This document shows, piece after piece, positions 52,836 through 62,413 of a stretch of DNA of 64,000 nt. Source of the stretch: Anaerolineaceae bacterium. Lineage in GTDB: Bacteria > Chloroflexota > Anaerolineae > Aggregatilineales > Phototrophicaceae. Both the position numbers and the translations under genes were made by a program. The notes under the pieces are model-generated. The model did not search any database and was not told where the DNA came from. It saw only the letters and a program-made list of their open reading frames with translations. The DNA is taken from contig PABP01000021.1 of assembly GCA_002699585.1 (NCBI GenBank), forward strand, positions 610,875 to 674,874, in the 5' to 3' direction. Within the stretch, counting starts at the first letter, position 1. Every line of letters begins with the position of its first letter.

Positions 52836-53450
52836 TCAATCGACGTCGTTATAGGTCCAGTAACGATTGGCGAAGAAGTTCCAGATCATGACCACGAACA
52901 CGCCAATAAACAGCGCTACATTGGTGCCAATTTTGGCAGTCGCTTCTTCTGGGGACATCCCACTAAATAGGGATGACGAACCAATCGCTGGATAAAGCAG
53001 ATTGCCGATGGGCAAGTAGGCCAGGGTGATCCATGTCGAGCGTACAAGCCACCCGGAAATACTCACCAGTGTAAACTTACTGAGTTGATGGCGTATCGAC
53101 CTCGACCGTGAATCGGGATAGGTCCAGAAGCGGTTCCAGGTGAAGTTACTGGTCACGGCAGCAAAAAAGGATATTGTCGTGGCAATAGCCACATTAATTC
53201 CGATGTCTTCTCCTGCGGCATTGACAGGTGGCAACACAGTCGCCTGCAACAGGTTCAATGTACCGAAGTCAACCAGAAAACCAATCGTACCGACGATAGC
53301 GAACTTGATAAACCGTTCGACTTCTTTGGCTTTGCTGCCACCCACGCGCCGCGCAACACCACCAATTAGCGCATCCACAGGGGTCTGAATGGCGCGACCA
53401 TTAGGTTTGACTTTGTTGGCTGCTGTATCTGTTGTCAATTGTGATGTCAT
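52836..53450 (-). CDS. GtrA-like membrane protein
   Basis: The 204-residue protein has a basic N-terminal tail (about 1-45), then four membrane segments with FIKFAIVGTIGFLVDFGTLN and SNFTWNRFWTYPDS, the GtrA signature. An extra loop separates segments three and four. GtrA proteins are thought to flip or guide lipid-linked sugars during polysaccharide modification. The start overlaps the stop of the upstream ligase gene by four bases. Confidence 0.93.
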   Translation of the reverse strand: MTSQLTTDTAANKVKPNGRAIQTPVDALIGGVARRVGGSKAKEVERFIKFAIVGTIGFLVDFGTLNLLQATVLPPVNAAGEDIGINVAIATTISFFAAVTSNFTWNRFWTYPDSRSRSIRHQLSKFTLVSISGWLVRSTWITLAYLPIGNLLYPAIGSSSLFSGMSPEEATAKIGTNVALFIGVFVVMIWNFFANRYWTYNDVD

Positions 53451-54922
53451 TCGATAGCGATCCTCGTATAATTGCTCGTCTGCCTATAAAGGACAAGCAA
53501 AATGCCTAACAGGGTCCCAATATGCAAGAACAGGTTATTCACATAGACATTATCTAGCAAACCATGAATCGCAAGATAAAGAATTGACGCGATGATTGCA
53601 ATGGCCGCAAAACGCACTGTTGGATCGGGATGCGCTTTCGTCCGCCATGCGAAAAAAACCAACATCAGCCACATAAGCAGGTAGCCAAACAGGCCAATGA
53701 TGCCAGCCTCACCTAGAATATTCAAGTAGTAGTTGTGAGCATGTCCCAGCGCATGATTCCAGTTCAAAAGCCGGAAATCGTTATAGGCAATTTCGTAATT
53801 TCCTAAGCCAACACCCAGCCAGGGAGAGTCTGTCGCCATGTTGAGGGCAGCTTGCCAGTGTGCCAATCGCTCGACAACCGCATAGTTTAGAGAGGTAATA
53901 TCCACGCCGCGCACATCATACAAAGTGAAGTATTCTGATGTGGCGCTGACAACGCGCTGTTCCACGCTCGCCGGGACCAATCCCAGCCCCCACGCTCCGA
54001 TAATCAACACAATCGCCGCAGAAGCAACAAAGATGCTGTACGATAGCTTTTTAGGGATCAGAAATACCACACCCAGCATCGACACAGCGAACCCCAACCA
54101 CGCGCCTCGGCTCCAGCTCATGAAAAGCGCCAGCACAATCACACCGCTTGCTGCGCCATAAAAGAGCATGGCTATAAACGTATCGCTGTGAATGCTGCGA
54201 CTTGCTCGCCATTGCAGCCACACTTTGAGCGCAAAGGCCAGGGCGAGCATCAATGCCAATGGGGCGATAATGCCCATGAATCCCCCAAACGGATTGGGCT
54301 GCTCGAATGTGCCAAATGCCCGGAAAAAGCGCTCATTGATCGCAAAATGATCCGCACCGCTGCCACCCAAAAAGATGAATATACCGACCAACGCATTGGC
54401 AACCGCCGATGCCACTAAGGCAAAGCAAATCCAGATCCAACGGCCATGCCGCCCCGTAAAGTCAACCACCAGCATCATCAGCGGGATGGACAGCCATTTG
54501 AGCCACTCAGTCAGCCAGGAACCCAGCGAATACGCTGTGAACACGCTCAAGCCCGTTGCGACGATAAATATAAAAATGGGGATATAAACCACAGAATCAT
54601 ATCGATATCCAGATTCAGGTGATCGGCTGCGATGAGCAACATACTGAATAGCAACCGCCAATAGCAGCGCCAAGAAGGTTAACTGGCCAATATCGAGCGG
54701 CAGGGGCCATGCATTGGCTGTGGCCATCAATGCCCGTAAGGGGGATAGTACCAACATGATGGCCATTGCCGCGATAGGCGACACCAGCGCAAATACAGTC
54801 AGAAGGCCGAGGATAATCAGAGTTAAGACGGCTGTTGGTTGGACCGCAGCACCGATACCTATCAGGGCGGCAAGGCCCAACCATAGTGTCAATTTAACGT
54901 TTTTTGGCAGTGCGATAGCCAT
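53447..54922 (-). CDS. O-antigen ligase/polymerase-like membrane protein
   Basis: The 491-residue protein has about twelve membrane segments and the Wzy_C loop, including FGGFMGIIAPLALMLALAF and the periplasmic segment LGVGLGNYEIAYNDFRLLNWNHALGHAHN with HAHN as the conserved histidine site. It should join or polymerise surface glycan on the outer face of the membrane. It follows the UDP-sugar decarboxylase gene by 12 nt and is the first of two ligase-like proteins in the locus (the second is fused to a glycosidase-like domain). Confidence 0.9.
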   Translation of the reverse strand: MAIALPKNVKLTLWLGLAALIGIGAAVQPTAVLTLIILGLLTVFALVSPIAAMAIMLVLSPLRALMATANAWPLPLDIGQLTFLALLLAVAIQYVAHRSRSPESGYRYDSVVYIPIFIFIVATGLSVFTAYSLGSWLTEWLKWLSIPLMMLVVDFTGRHGRWIWICFALVASAVANALVGIFIFLGGSGADHFAINERFFRAFGTFEQPNPFGGFMGIIAPLALMLALAFALKVWLQWRASRSIHSDTFIAMLFYGAASGVIVLALFMSWSRGAWLGFAVSMLGVVFLIPKKLSYSIFVASAAIVLIIGAWGLGLVPASVEQRVVSATSEYFTLYDVRGVDITSLNYAVVERLAHWQAALNMATDSPWLGVGLGNYEIAYNDFRLLNWNHALGHAHNYYLNILGEAGIIGLFGYLLMWLMLVFFAWRTKAHPDPTVRFAAIAIIASILYLAIHGLLDNVYVNNLFLHIGTLLGILLVLYRQTSNYTRIAIE

Positions 54923-54934
54923 GTTAGTATCGCG

Positions 54935-55870
54935 TTAATTGGTCTTGCGGAAATAAGCGATCGTCCGTCTGAGGCCCTCTTCTAGCTCAATGACGGGTTC
55001 CCAATCGAGGACTTCTTTGGCACGGGTGGTGTCCGGGCGTCGCGTCTGAGGATCGCCTTCAATGCGCAAACCGTCTTTGTAGAGGATACCTGCTTCGTTG
55101 CCCGATACTTTATTGACGATCTCAGCGAATTCTTTCATCGTGATCTCGCGCGTCGTCCCGATATTTACCGGGTCAGAATAGTCGGATGCCAGCAAACGGA
55201 ATAAACCCTCAACCAGATCATCCACATACTGGAAGCAGCGTGTTTGCTCGCCATTTCCATAAACCGTAAGCGGTTCCCCACGAATGGCCTGCCCAATGAA
55301 GTTGGGCACGACACGGCCATCATCCAGGCGCATACGCGGCCCATACGTGTTGAAGATACGCACGATGCGCGTCTCGAGGCCATGATAGCGATGATAGGCC
55401 ATCGTGATAGCTTCAGCATAGCGCTTGGCTTCATCGTATACACCACGCGGCCCAATCGGGTCCACATTGCCAGCGTAGGTTTCTTTCTGAGGATGCTCCA
55501 GCGGATTGCCGTAAATTTCTGAAGTAGACGCCAGCAGAAACCTGGCACCTTTCGCACAGGCCAGGCCCAGCGCGTTATGCGTACCCAGGGCGCCGACTTT
55601 TAGCGTTGGGATCGGATACATGAGGTAATCGGGCGGGCTGGCAGGGGAGGCGAAATGCAAAACCGCATCAACGTCGCCTTTTACATGAATGAAATTGCTA
55701 ACGTCGTGATGGATAAACTCAAATTGCGTATTACCCATGTTGTGTTCAATATTGGTCAAGCTGCCCGTAATTAGATTATCGAGCGCTACAACACGGTGTC
55801 CTTCCGCCAGGAAGCGGTCTGCGAGATGAGAACCAATAAAGCCTGCACCACCGGTAATGACTACGCGCAC
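54935..55870 (-). CDS. NAD-dependent nucleotide-sugar epimerase/decarboxylase (UXS-like)
   Basis: The 311-residue SDR has the [11 protein letters not shown] nucleotide loop, the ASPASPPDY segment and YxxxK (Y145, K149). [35 protein letters not shown] and [13 protein letters not shown] resemble UDP-glucuronate decarboxylases, which give UDP-xylose. Substrate assignment is by family only. It probably supplies a sugar for the neighbouring glycosyltransferases. It leads the polysaccharide unit that runs to 51695. Confidence 0.9.
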   Translation of the reverse strand: MRVVITGGAGFIGSHLADRFLAEGHRVVALDNLITGSLTNIEHNMGNTQFEFIHHDVSNFIHVKGDVDAVLHFASPASPPDYLMYPIPTLKVGALGTHNALGLACAKGARFLLASTSEIYGNPLEHPQKETYAGNVDPIGPRGVYDEAKRYAEAITMAYHRYHGLETRIVRIFNTYGPRMRLDDGRVVPNFIGQAIRGEPLTVYGNGEQTRCFQYVDDLVEGLFRLLASDYSDPVNIGTTREITMKEFAEIVNKVSGNEAGILYKDGLRIEGDPQTRRPDTTRAKEVLDWEPVIELEEGLRRTIAYFRKTN

Positions 55871-55951
55871 GGTTTACCCCTTTGATTGACTAAGTGACCC
55901 AGCGCAAGAGTGTACCTGCCATATCAGCATTTATCAATGTAAGGCGCTAGG

Positions 55952-56506
55952 CTAACGAACACCTGTGCCCGGTTCTTCTGAGTCATCTAAGGTTTCTATT
56001 TGTCGATTCCACTCATCCGTAAATGCCTTATAGGCAACGTCACCCGTGAGACAAATGATGATTTTGCGCACGTGCTTGGTAGGTTCAAACGCAAAGTCCA
56101 GGATTTGCTCAATCATAATATTGGCTGTTGCCTCTACCGGGTACCCATATTTGCCAGTGCCAATAGCCGGTACAGCTAGCTCGCGTATGTGGATGGTTTC
56201 CGCCAGTTCTAGCACAGCCCAGATGGCATTGGCTAATTTACCGCGCGCGCTGGTCTCGCCCCATTTAGGTGGAACAGCAAAAATGAGTTGCTCGGCGTCG
56301 ATTGCGCCATGTGTGGGGATGTTGATCGCTCGGCCTACGTCACACCAGCTCGCCAGGGTGACATCCCGTTTTAAAGATTCAGATGAGGAAAAACCACTCG
56401 GCAAAGCCAGAATAGGATCAGACATCACAACAACAGCGCTGGCTTTCACTGCCTGTACGTCAGCTTGTTCAATCTGAACGGTCAGCTTCCTGACTTTTGC
56501 TTTCAT
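55952..56506 (-). CDS. Macro domain-like protein
   Basis: The 184-residue protein has the end half of a macro domain: LIFAVPPKWGE, a long helix, LAVPAIGTGKYGYPVEATANIMIEQI (the ADP-ribose phosphate loop, normally PAISTGIYGYP) and a last strand, KIIICL. The N-terminal VNAAN signature of hydrolytic macro domains is missing (KASAVVVMSDPI in its place), so it may bind rather than hydrolyse ADP-ribose. It lies between glycan genes without obvious partner. Note that KptA in the same window makes an ADP-ribose product. Confidence 0.8.
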   Translation of the reverse strand: MKAKVRKLTVQIEQADVQAVKASAVVVMSDPILALPSGFSSSESLKRDVTLASWCDVGRAINIPTHGAIDAEQLIFAVPPKWGETSARGKLANAIWAVLELAETIHIRELAVPAIGTGKYGYPVEATANIMIEQILDFAFEPTKHVRKIIICLTGDVAYKAFTDEWNRQIETLDDSEEPGTGVR

Positions 56507-56545
56507 GATGTGGCCCCACCCGAACGATTAATAAGCATTACATCA

Positions 56546-59500
56546 TTATTTCGAAGGAGCGTCAACAGGGTGGGGTGGTGAAAGCATCTGAGTCAATGCC
56601 AGCAGCAGTATGAATACATAGGACAGGTCAATGACGAAAATGCTGTTATCGACCATGCCATGCGCCAACAACGCTGCCATGCTGGCAACCATCCCCACGC
56701 GGATCCACGAGGTTGACCAGTCGGGAAGTATGGCATTTTTCCAGTAACGGACCAATATCCACAGGAAAATAACCAGCCCGCCGATGCCTAACCTCAACCA
56801 GACATCGAAGATAACGTTATGTGGGTGGGATAAATCCGGGTCCCAGATGGCATCCGGGCGAATGTAGTGGCTCCTAAAGGCATATAGGAATTGGTCCAAG
56901 CCAAAGCCCGTGATGGGACGCGCCCTTATCATATCGACAGCACTTTCCCAGACGCGCAGCCGCAAAAAGTTCGTTCCCTGCGACCAATCAAGCAAACTGG
57001 CAAAACGCGGCGATACTTGCATTAAGACCACACTCGCTACACCCGCCAGCAGAGCAAAACCAAAAATAGGCAGCAGCGCTCGGCGGCCAAAACGTGCATA
57101 GAGCAGCACAACCACAATCACTGGCAAGCTGATTAAGTAAGCGGAAACGCTCTGTGTCAGGAGAACCACAGCAATCATTACCAGGCTAACGGTGCCCAAT
57201 AGCAATCGCCAATTACGGTGCCGCAGGAACAATGCGCCACTCAGAGCGAAGGGGATGCACCGCAGCAAATACAGCGCCAGATTATTCGGAGAACCATAGA
57301 TACCCGCCAGACGCATCGCGCCATCTTCCGCTGTGATGATCGACCGCGTTAGCAAACTGGCAACAGCGACTAGCGTTCCGGCAGCAATAAATGTCAGAAT
57401 CCACTGCCTTGTCAGGTCAGGCGTACGCTTGCTAGACCGCAGCAGCACATAGAATAAGAACGGCTGTAAAAACAACTCGCGGAAATCGCGCACGGCTTCA
57501 CCGCGATAATCTGCCCACAAGATGCTAATTGCTGCAATAATAACCCAGGCGACCAATCCCCAATCCAGCGCAGACAGGTTAATCTGCACACGCTGGCGGT
57601 AACTAGCTGCGACAACCTGCCAATTTCTTGCCCAGGCGATGCCGCGTTGGATGCCCCACCCGACAAACGTCAGCCATACCAAAATTTCTGCCATTTGGAA
57701 GAAGAACCGATATAGCTCCAGCGGGAACAAAAAGAAAGGCGCATACAGAATAATCAGCCGGATGCCAACCTGCGTGTTCTTGGTCACAATGACGAACAAC
57801 ACAAATAGTGACCCGAAGCTGACAATAACACCCGGTTGGAATGCAATCAGCCCTGCACTGAGCGCGACCGCAATGACCGTTTGCGCCGCTTCTCGCCGGA
57901 AAATATTCGGACCTTGTTCGGTCCAGGTAAGCATCAGACCCACCATCAAGAACAAACTCGCCAGCACAGCCAGAACGAATTCTTGTAATCCAGACAGGAC
58001 CGGCATTGCTGAAGCCAAGCGAATGGCTAGTTTCCGCCAGGGCAGGCGAATGAGGTTGTAAACCGTCGCAACCAATGCGATCAAGAATGTTAGTGCCGCT
58101 ACAGCGATCTGATTGTCATAAGGTTCACGCAGGTTGCCATCGCTGACGGCATACCCGGCCAATGCCCAGCGATCCCAACCTCTGTCAGCAACCGCTTGCA
58201 GCGTATGCTGGCTCACAGCTAGGTCACTGGCAACTGGAACCAACACCGTCTCCGGTGTTTTGGAGGCGCTTCTCAGGAAAATATAGCCGTTCTCCTGGTT
58301 ATCCTGGGGCAAATCACTGGCAGGTTGGCCATCGACTGTTGCATACAGAAAAGCCGGATAGTTATCCTTGCGTACCAACATCGCTAGACTTCGGCCAAAG
58401 AACGAAAATGCCAATTGACTGTCGCTGGTTTCCAGCCAGCCAATGTCTGCACCCAAATCACCAAATGTCCAGATGCCGCTGTATTGCGCATAGGGTGTAA
58501 CCGGATGATACAGACCGTTTGTTGCAGCATCCGGCCATTTATAGGCCGCGAGGGCATCGTATAATGCGGTTGGTTGCCCATTCATGTCGATTAACGAAAA
58601 ACCCCAGCGCGCATTATCAGCAGAAGCGTCTGGCTGCCACTGCTCCAAGATCAGGCCACCTAGCCAGGGCCATTCCCGTTCGGCGCGGTCAATAGCCTCG
58701 AGGGTATAGGCGATTTGCTCATCGCCTGTTGTATCCCCCCATATGGAGGCCTCACCTCGCCAAGTGTCCGGCAAGCTATTCCAACCGAACTCACTGGCCC
58801 ACAGCGGCTTGTGACCATCACCATAATCGACCATGATTTCTCGCAGCCGAACAATCCGCGAATAATTGAGCACGTTTTCAGAAATAGTGCGTTCGAGCGG
58901 TGAGTTTTCAAAGCCATAGGGTTTGGCCGCAAAGCCATCAGCAAAGTCGCTGACGCCAAATTGATACAACTGCTCCAGATATTGCCAATCACTGATGTTG
59001 CGACCCGAGGTCTCCGTTGTCGGGGCCAGGGCAGCAGCCAGGACAATGGCACTACTATCGTTAGCATGGATAGCATCATAGGCTGCATTCAGCAGCGCTG
59101 CGTACTCAGCGACGCGCGGTTCGGCGTCGCCCCAGGCATCATCCAGGTTTGGTTCATCCCATATTTGATACGTATGGACGACATCGCCATAACGCGCCGC
59201 AAATTGTCCGGCGAAATTCGCAAAGTCAGCCGGATCAGCGGGCGGTGCGGATAGAGAATCTACTTCACTTGCCCAGGTTGGCGACCCAAATAGGACAACG
59301 ACCAGCTCCATATCCAGTCGATCACGAAATGCCGCGATTATTGGGTCAATGGCATTCCAGTTGTAATCACCTTGAGTGGGTTCAACCTCACCCCAACGAA
59401 CGAATTGCCGAACCCAATAGACTCCGGCATTATGCATCAAATCGAGTTGTTTAGATAAATCGTCGGGTGAATATTGAAGTAGGTCGGCATTCACGCCAAA

Positions 59501-59650
59501 ACGAGGAATACGATAGGGCAGGTTGGCATCGGTAGTTGCATCGACATAACCGCGCAGGTCATATTCACGCGCAGTCTGGGTGACGCCTATGGTCACAGCG
59601 GAACCAAAGAGAGCAATGATGCAGAAGAAAAAGACCACATACTGACGCAT
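56546..59650 (-). CDS. Fusion of glycosidase-like domain and O-antigen ligase-like membrane domain
   Basis: The 1034-residue protein starts with a signal/anchor (first 24 residues). It continues with a GH5/GH39-like (beta/alpha)8 domain (about 45-390), with VRWGEVEPTQGDYNW, IWDEPN (acid/base Glu166, normally WNEPN) and LWASEFGWN (nucleophile Glu287). A beta-rich part (about 390-500) leads to about twelve membrane segments (505-1034) that carry O-antigen ligase features: ISILWADYRGEAVRDFREL and SHPHNVIFDVWLRLG. The two halves lie on the same side of the membrane, so trimming and ligating a surface glycan by one protein is possible. No frameshift is seen; the fusion appears genuine. Confidence 0.88.
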   Translation of the reverse strand: MRQYVVFFFCIIALFGSAVTIGVTQTAREYDLRGYVDATTDANLPYRIPRFGVNADLLQYSPDDLSKQLDLMHNAGVYWVRQFVRWGEVEPTQGDYNWNAIDPIIAAFRDRLDMELVVVLFGSPTWASEVDSLSAPPADPADFANFAGQFAARYGDVVHTYQIWDEPNLDDAWGDAEPRVAEYAALLNAAYDAIHANDSSAIVLAAALAPTTETSGRNISDWQYLEQLYQFGVSDFADGFAAKPYGFENSPLERTISENVLNYSRIVRLREIMVDYGDGHKPLWASEFGWNSLPDTWRGEASIWGDTTGDEQIAYTLEAIDRAEREWPWLGGLILEQWQPDASADNARWGFSLIDMNGQPTALYDALAAYKWPDAATNGLYHPVTPYAQYSGIWTFGDLGADIGWLETSDSQLAFSFFGRSLAMLVRKDNYPAFLYATVDGQPASDLPQDNQENGYIFLRSASKTPETVLVPVASDLAVSQHTLQAVADRGWDRWALAGYAVSDGNLREPYDNQIAVAALTFLIALVATVYNLIRLPWRKLAIRLASAMPVLSGLQEFVLAVLASLFLMVGLMLTWTEQGPNIFRREAAQTVIAVALSAGLIAFQPGVIVSFGSLFVLFVIVTKNTQVGIRLIILYAPFFLFPLELYRFFFQMAEILVWLTFVGWGIQRGIAWARNWQVVAASYRQRVQINLSALDWGLVAWVIIAAISILWADYRGEAVRDFRELFLQPFLFYVLLRSSKRTPDLTRQWILTFIAAGTLVAVASLLTRSIITAEDGAMRLAGIYGSPNNLALYLLRCIPFALSGALFLRHRNWRLLLGTVSLVMIAVVLLTQSVSAYLISLPVIVVVLLYARFGRRALLPIFGFALLAGVASVVLMQVSPRFASLLDWSQGTNFLRLRVWESAVDMIRARPITGFGLDQFLYAFRSHYIRPDAIWDPDLSHPHNVIFDVWLRLGIGGLVIFLWILVRYWKNAILPDWSTSWIRVGMVASMAALLAHGMVDNSIFVIDLSYVFILLLALTQMLSPPHPVDAPSK

Positions 59651-59661
59651 ATCAATCCTGG

Positions 59662-61251
59662 CTACGAGGACCAGACCGGATACGACGACTGGCCATCGAA
59701 TGTAATCTGGTAAGTGGCCCCGGAAGTCACATCAATCAGCCAAATATCACCGAGATACAGCACCGCGATCATTTTGCCATCTGGTGACCAGACGAAATTA
59801 CGTGATGTCAGGCCAGATAATTCCGATTGAATGCCAACTTGTGTCGACTGCGGGAATACCACCTGAGCATTGCTGCCATCACGATCAGCAACCACCAGAT
59901 CATACTCGCCGCCTACGGTACGGAAGGGGTCGCGTGCACGTAAGTAAGCCATATAACCGCGCTCGAAGGTCCCGCCTTCACCCTGTACTGGTGGCGAAAA
60001 CTTGGGAGAGGACCAGATGCCAGCGCTTTCCACAACAGTGGCATTGAACTCACCATCGGTAGAAACAACCGAAACATTGTATACCGGACTGGAATCAGCC
60101 GGTTCTGAACCTGAAGATGGTCCATGCTCAACAAATGCCAGATACGAGTCATCCCAGGACCAGGATAAAGTCGTCCGCCAAGAATAGGGTGACCGTGTCC
60201 TGAACAGCGGGTAGGTCGCCAGTACAACTTCTTCGCCATCTTCGTCGATGATGCCCACTGAATCAGCACGCGACCATGCCAGCTTCGTACCATCCGAGGA
60301 CCAGGCGTAAAGTGTTCCCCACCAACCTTCGTAGCCCCCCACGGACTCTGGCAAGATCTGACGTGGATTGAGCGATTCGCCTGTTGTGGGGTCAATCTGG
60401 GCCGTCCACAGATTGTTCAGCGAGTCCCAGAACGGCGCACTGGGCGCAATCTCCGCTGTCGAATAACTGATGACATTGGTCTGGCCAGGAACCCAGTCAG
60501 CTTGCAACACATCTGTCAGAATAAGTGGAACAGGATCGCGGCTACCACTGGTTTCGATCAACCATAGCTCGTTGATCGTCGTATCTGTATCTTCTGGTAT
60601 CACGGTAAACAGCAGATAACGGCCAGCGGGTGACAGGCTAAACGCAATCCCATCCAGATCGCTGGAAGCCGTAAGCTGCGTCTTTGATTGTGTATTGCCA
60701 TTGATGGCCCAGGCATTACCATTATTGATATATGCCAGTGTCCCCGCAATTGATATGGGATCTGGGTCCTGGTCACTGCCGAAAACAATAATCTCGTCCG
60801 TCGGTTGCTCGATAATGGTGGGTTCGCCAGCTTGCACGCGCGTGGTTTCCTGACCATCTTCTATCGTAATGCGGTAGCAAATATTCTGGCTGCCGTTCTT
60901 TCCAGATTGGGCGATGAATTCCTCATCTGGTTGCAAACCCTCACGCGGAATGCGTTGCTGATGATAAGCAATCTCTTCGACTTCACAGTCAACGCGCTCT
61001 TCCACACGGACAATCGTGATGCGCGTATTGTCCGCTAGTTGGATGTACCCAGGCGGCGATACCCGGTCCAGTTCGCCCACTTCAATTTCGATGTCATTGA
61101 GGAATTCATCGACCGTACGTGATTCCGGCAGTTCATATGTCCGTTCGATGCCGCCTTCAACAACAGACACAATTGGTATCTGTTCCGGTTCTTCCGGCTG
61201 GCAAGCTGCTAATGCAAAAACAACGACAACCAGCCAGATGATTGACTTCAT
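59662..61251 (-). CDS. Lipoprotein with DUF348-, G5- and TolB-like parts
   Basis: The 529-residue protein starts with a lipoprotein signal peptide ending LAAC (Cys17). Residues 25-150 look like the ubiquitin-like DUF348 domain followed by a G5 domain (pattern ENVHY-like, here VEEIAYHQQRIPREGLQPDEE...IIVFG). This is the arrangement seen in Rpf/YabE wall enzymes that bind peptidoglycan or GlcNAc. The rest (about 165-529) is a TolB-like six-bladed propeller with repeats such as GTKLAWSRADSVGIIDEDGE and WSPDGKMIAVLYLGDIW. It is probably anchored in the outer side of the membrane facing wall glycan. ATG 61251 gives the signal peptide; an ATG at 61293 would spoil it. Confidence 0.85.
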   Translation of the reverse strand: MKSIIWLVVVVFALAACQPEEPEQIPIVSVVEGGIERTYELPESRTVDEFLNDIEIEVGELDRVSPPGYIQLADNTRITIVRVEERVDCEVEEIAYHQQRIPREGLQPDEEFIAQSGKNGSQNICYRITIEDGQETTRVQAGEPTIIEQPTDEIIVFGSDQDPDPISIAGTLAYINNGNAWAINGNTQSKTQLTASSDLDGIAFSLSPAGRYLLFTVIPEDTDTTINELWLIETSGSRDPVPLILTDVLQADWVPGQTNVISYSTAEIAPSAPFWDSLNNLWTAQIDPTTGESLNPRQILPESVGGYEGWWGTLYAWSSDGTKLAWSRADSVGIIDEDGEEVVLATYPLFRTRSPYSWRTTLSWSWDDSYLAFVEHGPSSGSEPADSSPVYNVSVVSTDGEFNATVVESAGIWSSPKFSPPVQGEGGTFERGYMAYLRARDPFRTVGGEYDLVVADRDGSNAQVVFPQSTQVGIQSELSGLTSRNFVWSPDGKMIAVLYLGDIWLIDVTSGATYQITFDGQSSYPVWSS

Positions 61252-61273
61252 GGATACTGTAGATCGTGATGTA

Positions 61274-62341
61274 TCAAATACGTTGAAGGACATAGATTCT
61301 CGGATGAAGGCCTGTTAAGTTGATTTTGATTTCTTGCTGTAATTGCCACTGCGCTGTCGCCGCAAGGCATTCCTGCATCAATTTTACTTCATGTGTCACG
61401 ATGACAAAATGCGAACCCAGCTGAGTTATGCGGGCTGCTTCTGTCAAAATGGCTGGATACAGCCAGATATTTTCCTCATGGCTGCCCACAAGCTGCCCAA
61501 ATGGCAAATCTGCCATAGCTGACGTAAAGCTAGCATCAGCGAATGGCAAGTCGATAGCATTCGCCTGAATCAGACCCGTCACAGGTGCATGAGCGGCACT
61601 GATATTCTCCGCCGAAACGGCCAGCGCGTCGCGGTCGATATCCACACCGATGGCGACCTGTGCGCTGCTTGCCCGCAACCTCTCGATCAATATTGTGCCT
61701 GAACCACACGCGATGTTCAAGAAGCGGTCATCAGCAGTCGATTTGACCAGATGAGGCAGTGCTGCGGCAACGGAAGCATTCAAGGCCCCCGGCATGTTGG
61801 CTACACGCCAATCGCGCGTTGCCAAAGGGCGTGGCGATAATCGGATCAACGCTTGCCACACAGATGCCTCAGTTGATGGATCTGGACGCAAGCGTATAGT
61901 TAGATCGCCTTCGTTGGCATCATGGGAAATACGCAAATGCTCGCAAACAGCTTCTATGATGCGCTGCATCACGCGCGTATGGCTACCAGCAGCAGCCAGA
62001 TGCCAACTCTGGCATGGTACATCCCACTGACGAATAGTCCTATCGACGGCTGTCACCAATCTCGTAAAGTGTTCGTGCCCTAGCAGAGCTTTGGGTCGAG
62101 GTATGGCAAATTCAAGGACATGGTAAACGCTCAAAGCCGTTTGGAGCTTCCACAGGGACGTTTCAGGACCATCATAGACAATGATGATCTCGCCTGGTTC
62201 GCTCCTGATAACCCCGGCAGAGGGTATTTTTGCCTTTATTTCCTGCCGTGTAATGGCTTCCAAGCCTTCGACGACTTCAACCAGATAGATCGAGTGCTGG
62301 GCGAGGGCTTGCTTGGCTTTTTGTTTCTTTTGTTTTGGCAT
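61274..62341 (-). CDS. THUMP-type RNA methyltransferase (Trm14/RlmL-like)
   Basis: The 355-residue protein has an N-terminal THUMP-like part (VEVVEGLEAITRQEIKAK). A Rossmann methyltransferase domain follows (about 170-355), with LNIACGSGTILIERL (SAM loop), GVDIDRDALAVSAENI and the catalytic ADLPFG (a variant of N/D-P-P-F/Y). It should make N2-methylguanosine in tRNA or rRNA, target unknown. It lies 23 nt upstream of the lipoprotein gene and 70 nt after the PKD gene, separated from that gene by a terminator. Confidence 0.88.
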   Translation of the reverse strand: MPKQKKQKAKQALAQHSIYLVEVVEGLEAITRQEIKAKIPSAGVIRSEPGEIIIVYDGPETSLWKLQTALSVYHVLEFAIPRPKALLGHEHFTRLVTAVDRTIRQWDVPCQSWHLAAAGSHTRVMQRIIEAVCEHLRISHDANEGDLTIRLRPDPSTEASVWQALIRLSPRPLATRDWRVANMPGALNASVAAALPHLVKSTADDRFLNIACGSGTILIERLRASSAQVAIGVDIDRDALAVSAENISAAHAPVTGLIQANAIDLPFADASFTSAMADLPFGQLVGSHEENIWLYPAILTEAARITQLGSHFVIVTHEVKLMQECLAATAQWQLQQEIKINLTGLHPRIYVLQRI

Positions 62342-62371
62342 AGTGGCGTCGGTGTGTTTATGAAGGGATAA

Positions 62372-62407
62372 AAGGCTGCCGCCTTGTCTATATCGGGCGG
62401 CAGCCTT
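62372..62407 (-). terminator. Terminator of the PKD/TolB gene
   Basis: A perfect 12-bp GC-rich stem (62372-62383 with 62396-62407) is followed on the minus strand by TTTTAT. It lies just after the PKD gene's stop. Confidence 0.9.
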
Positions 62408-62413
62408 GCGGTG

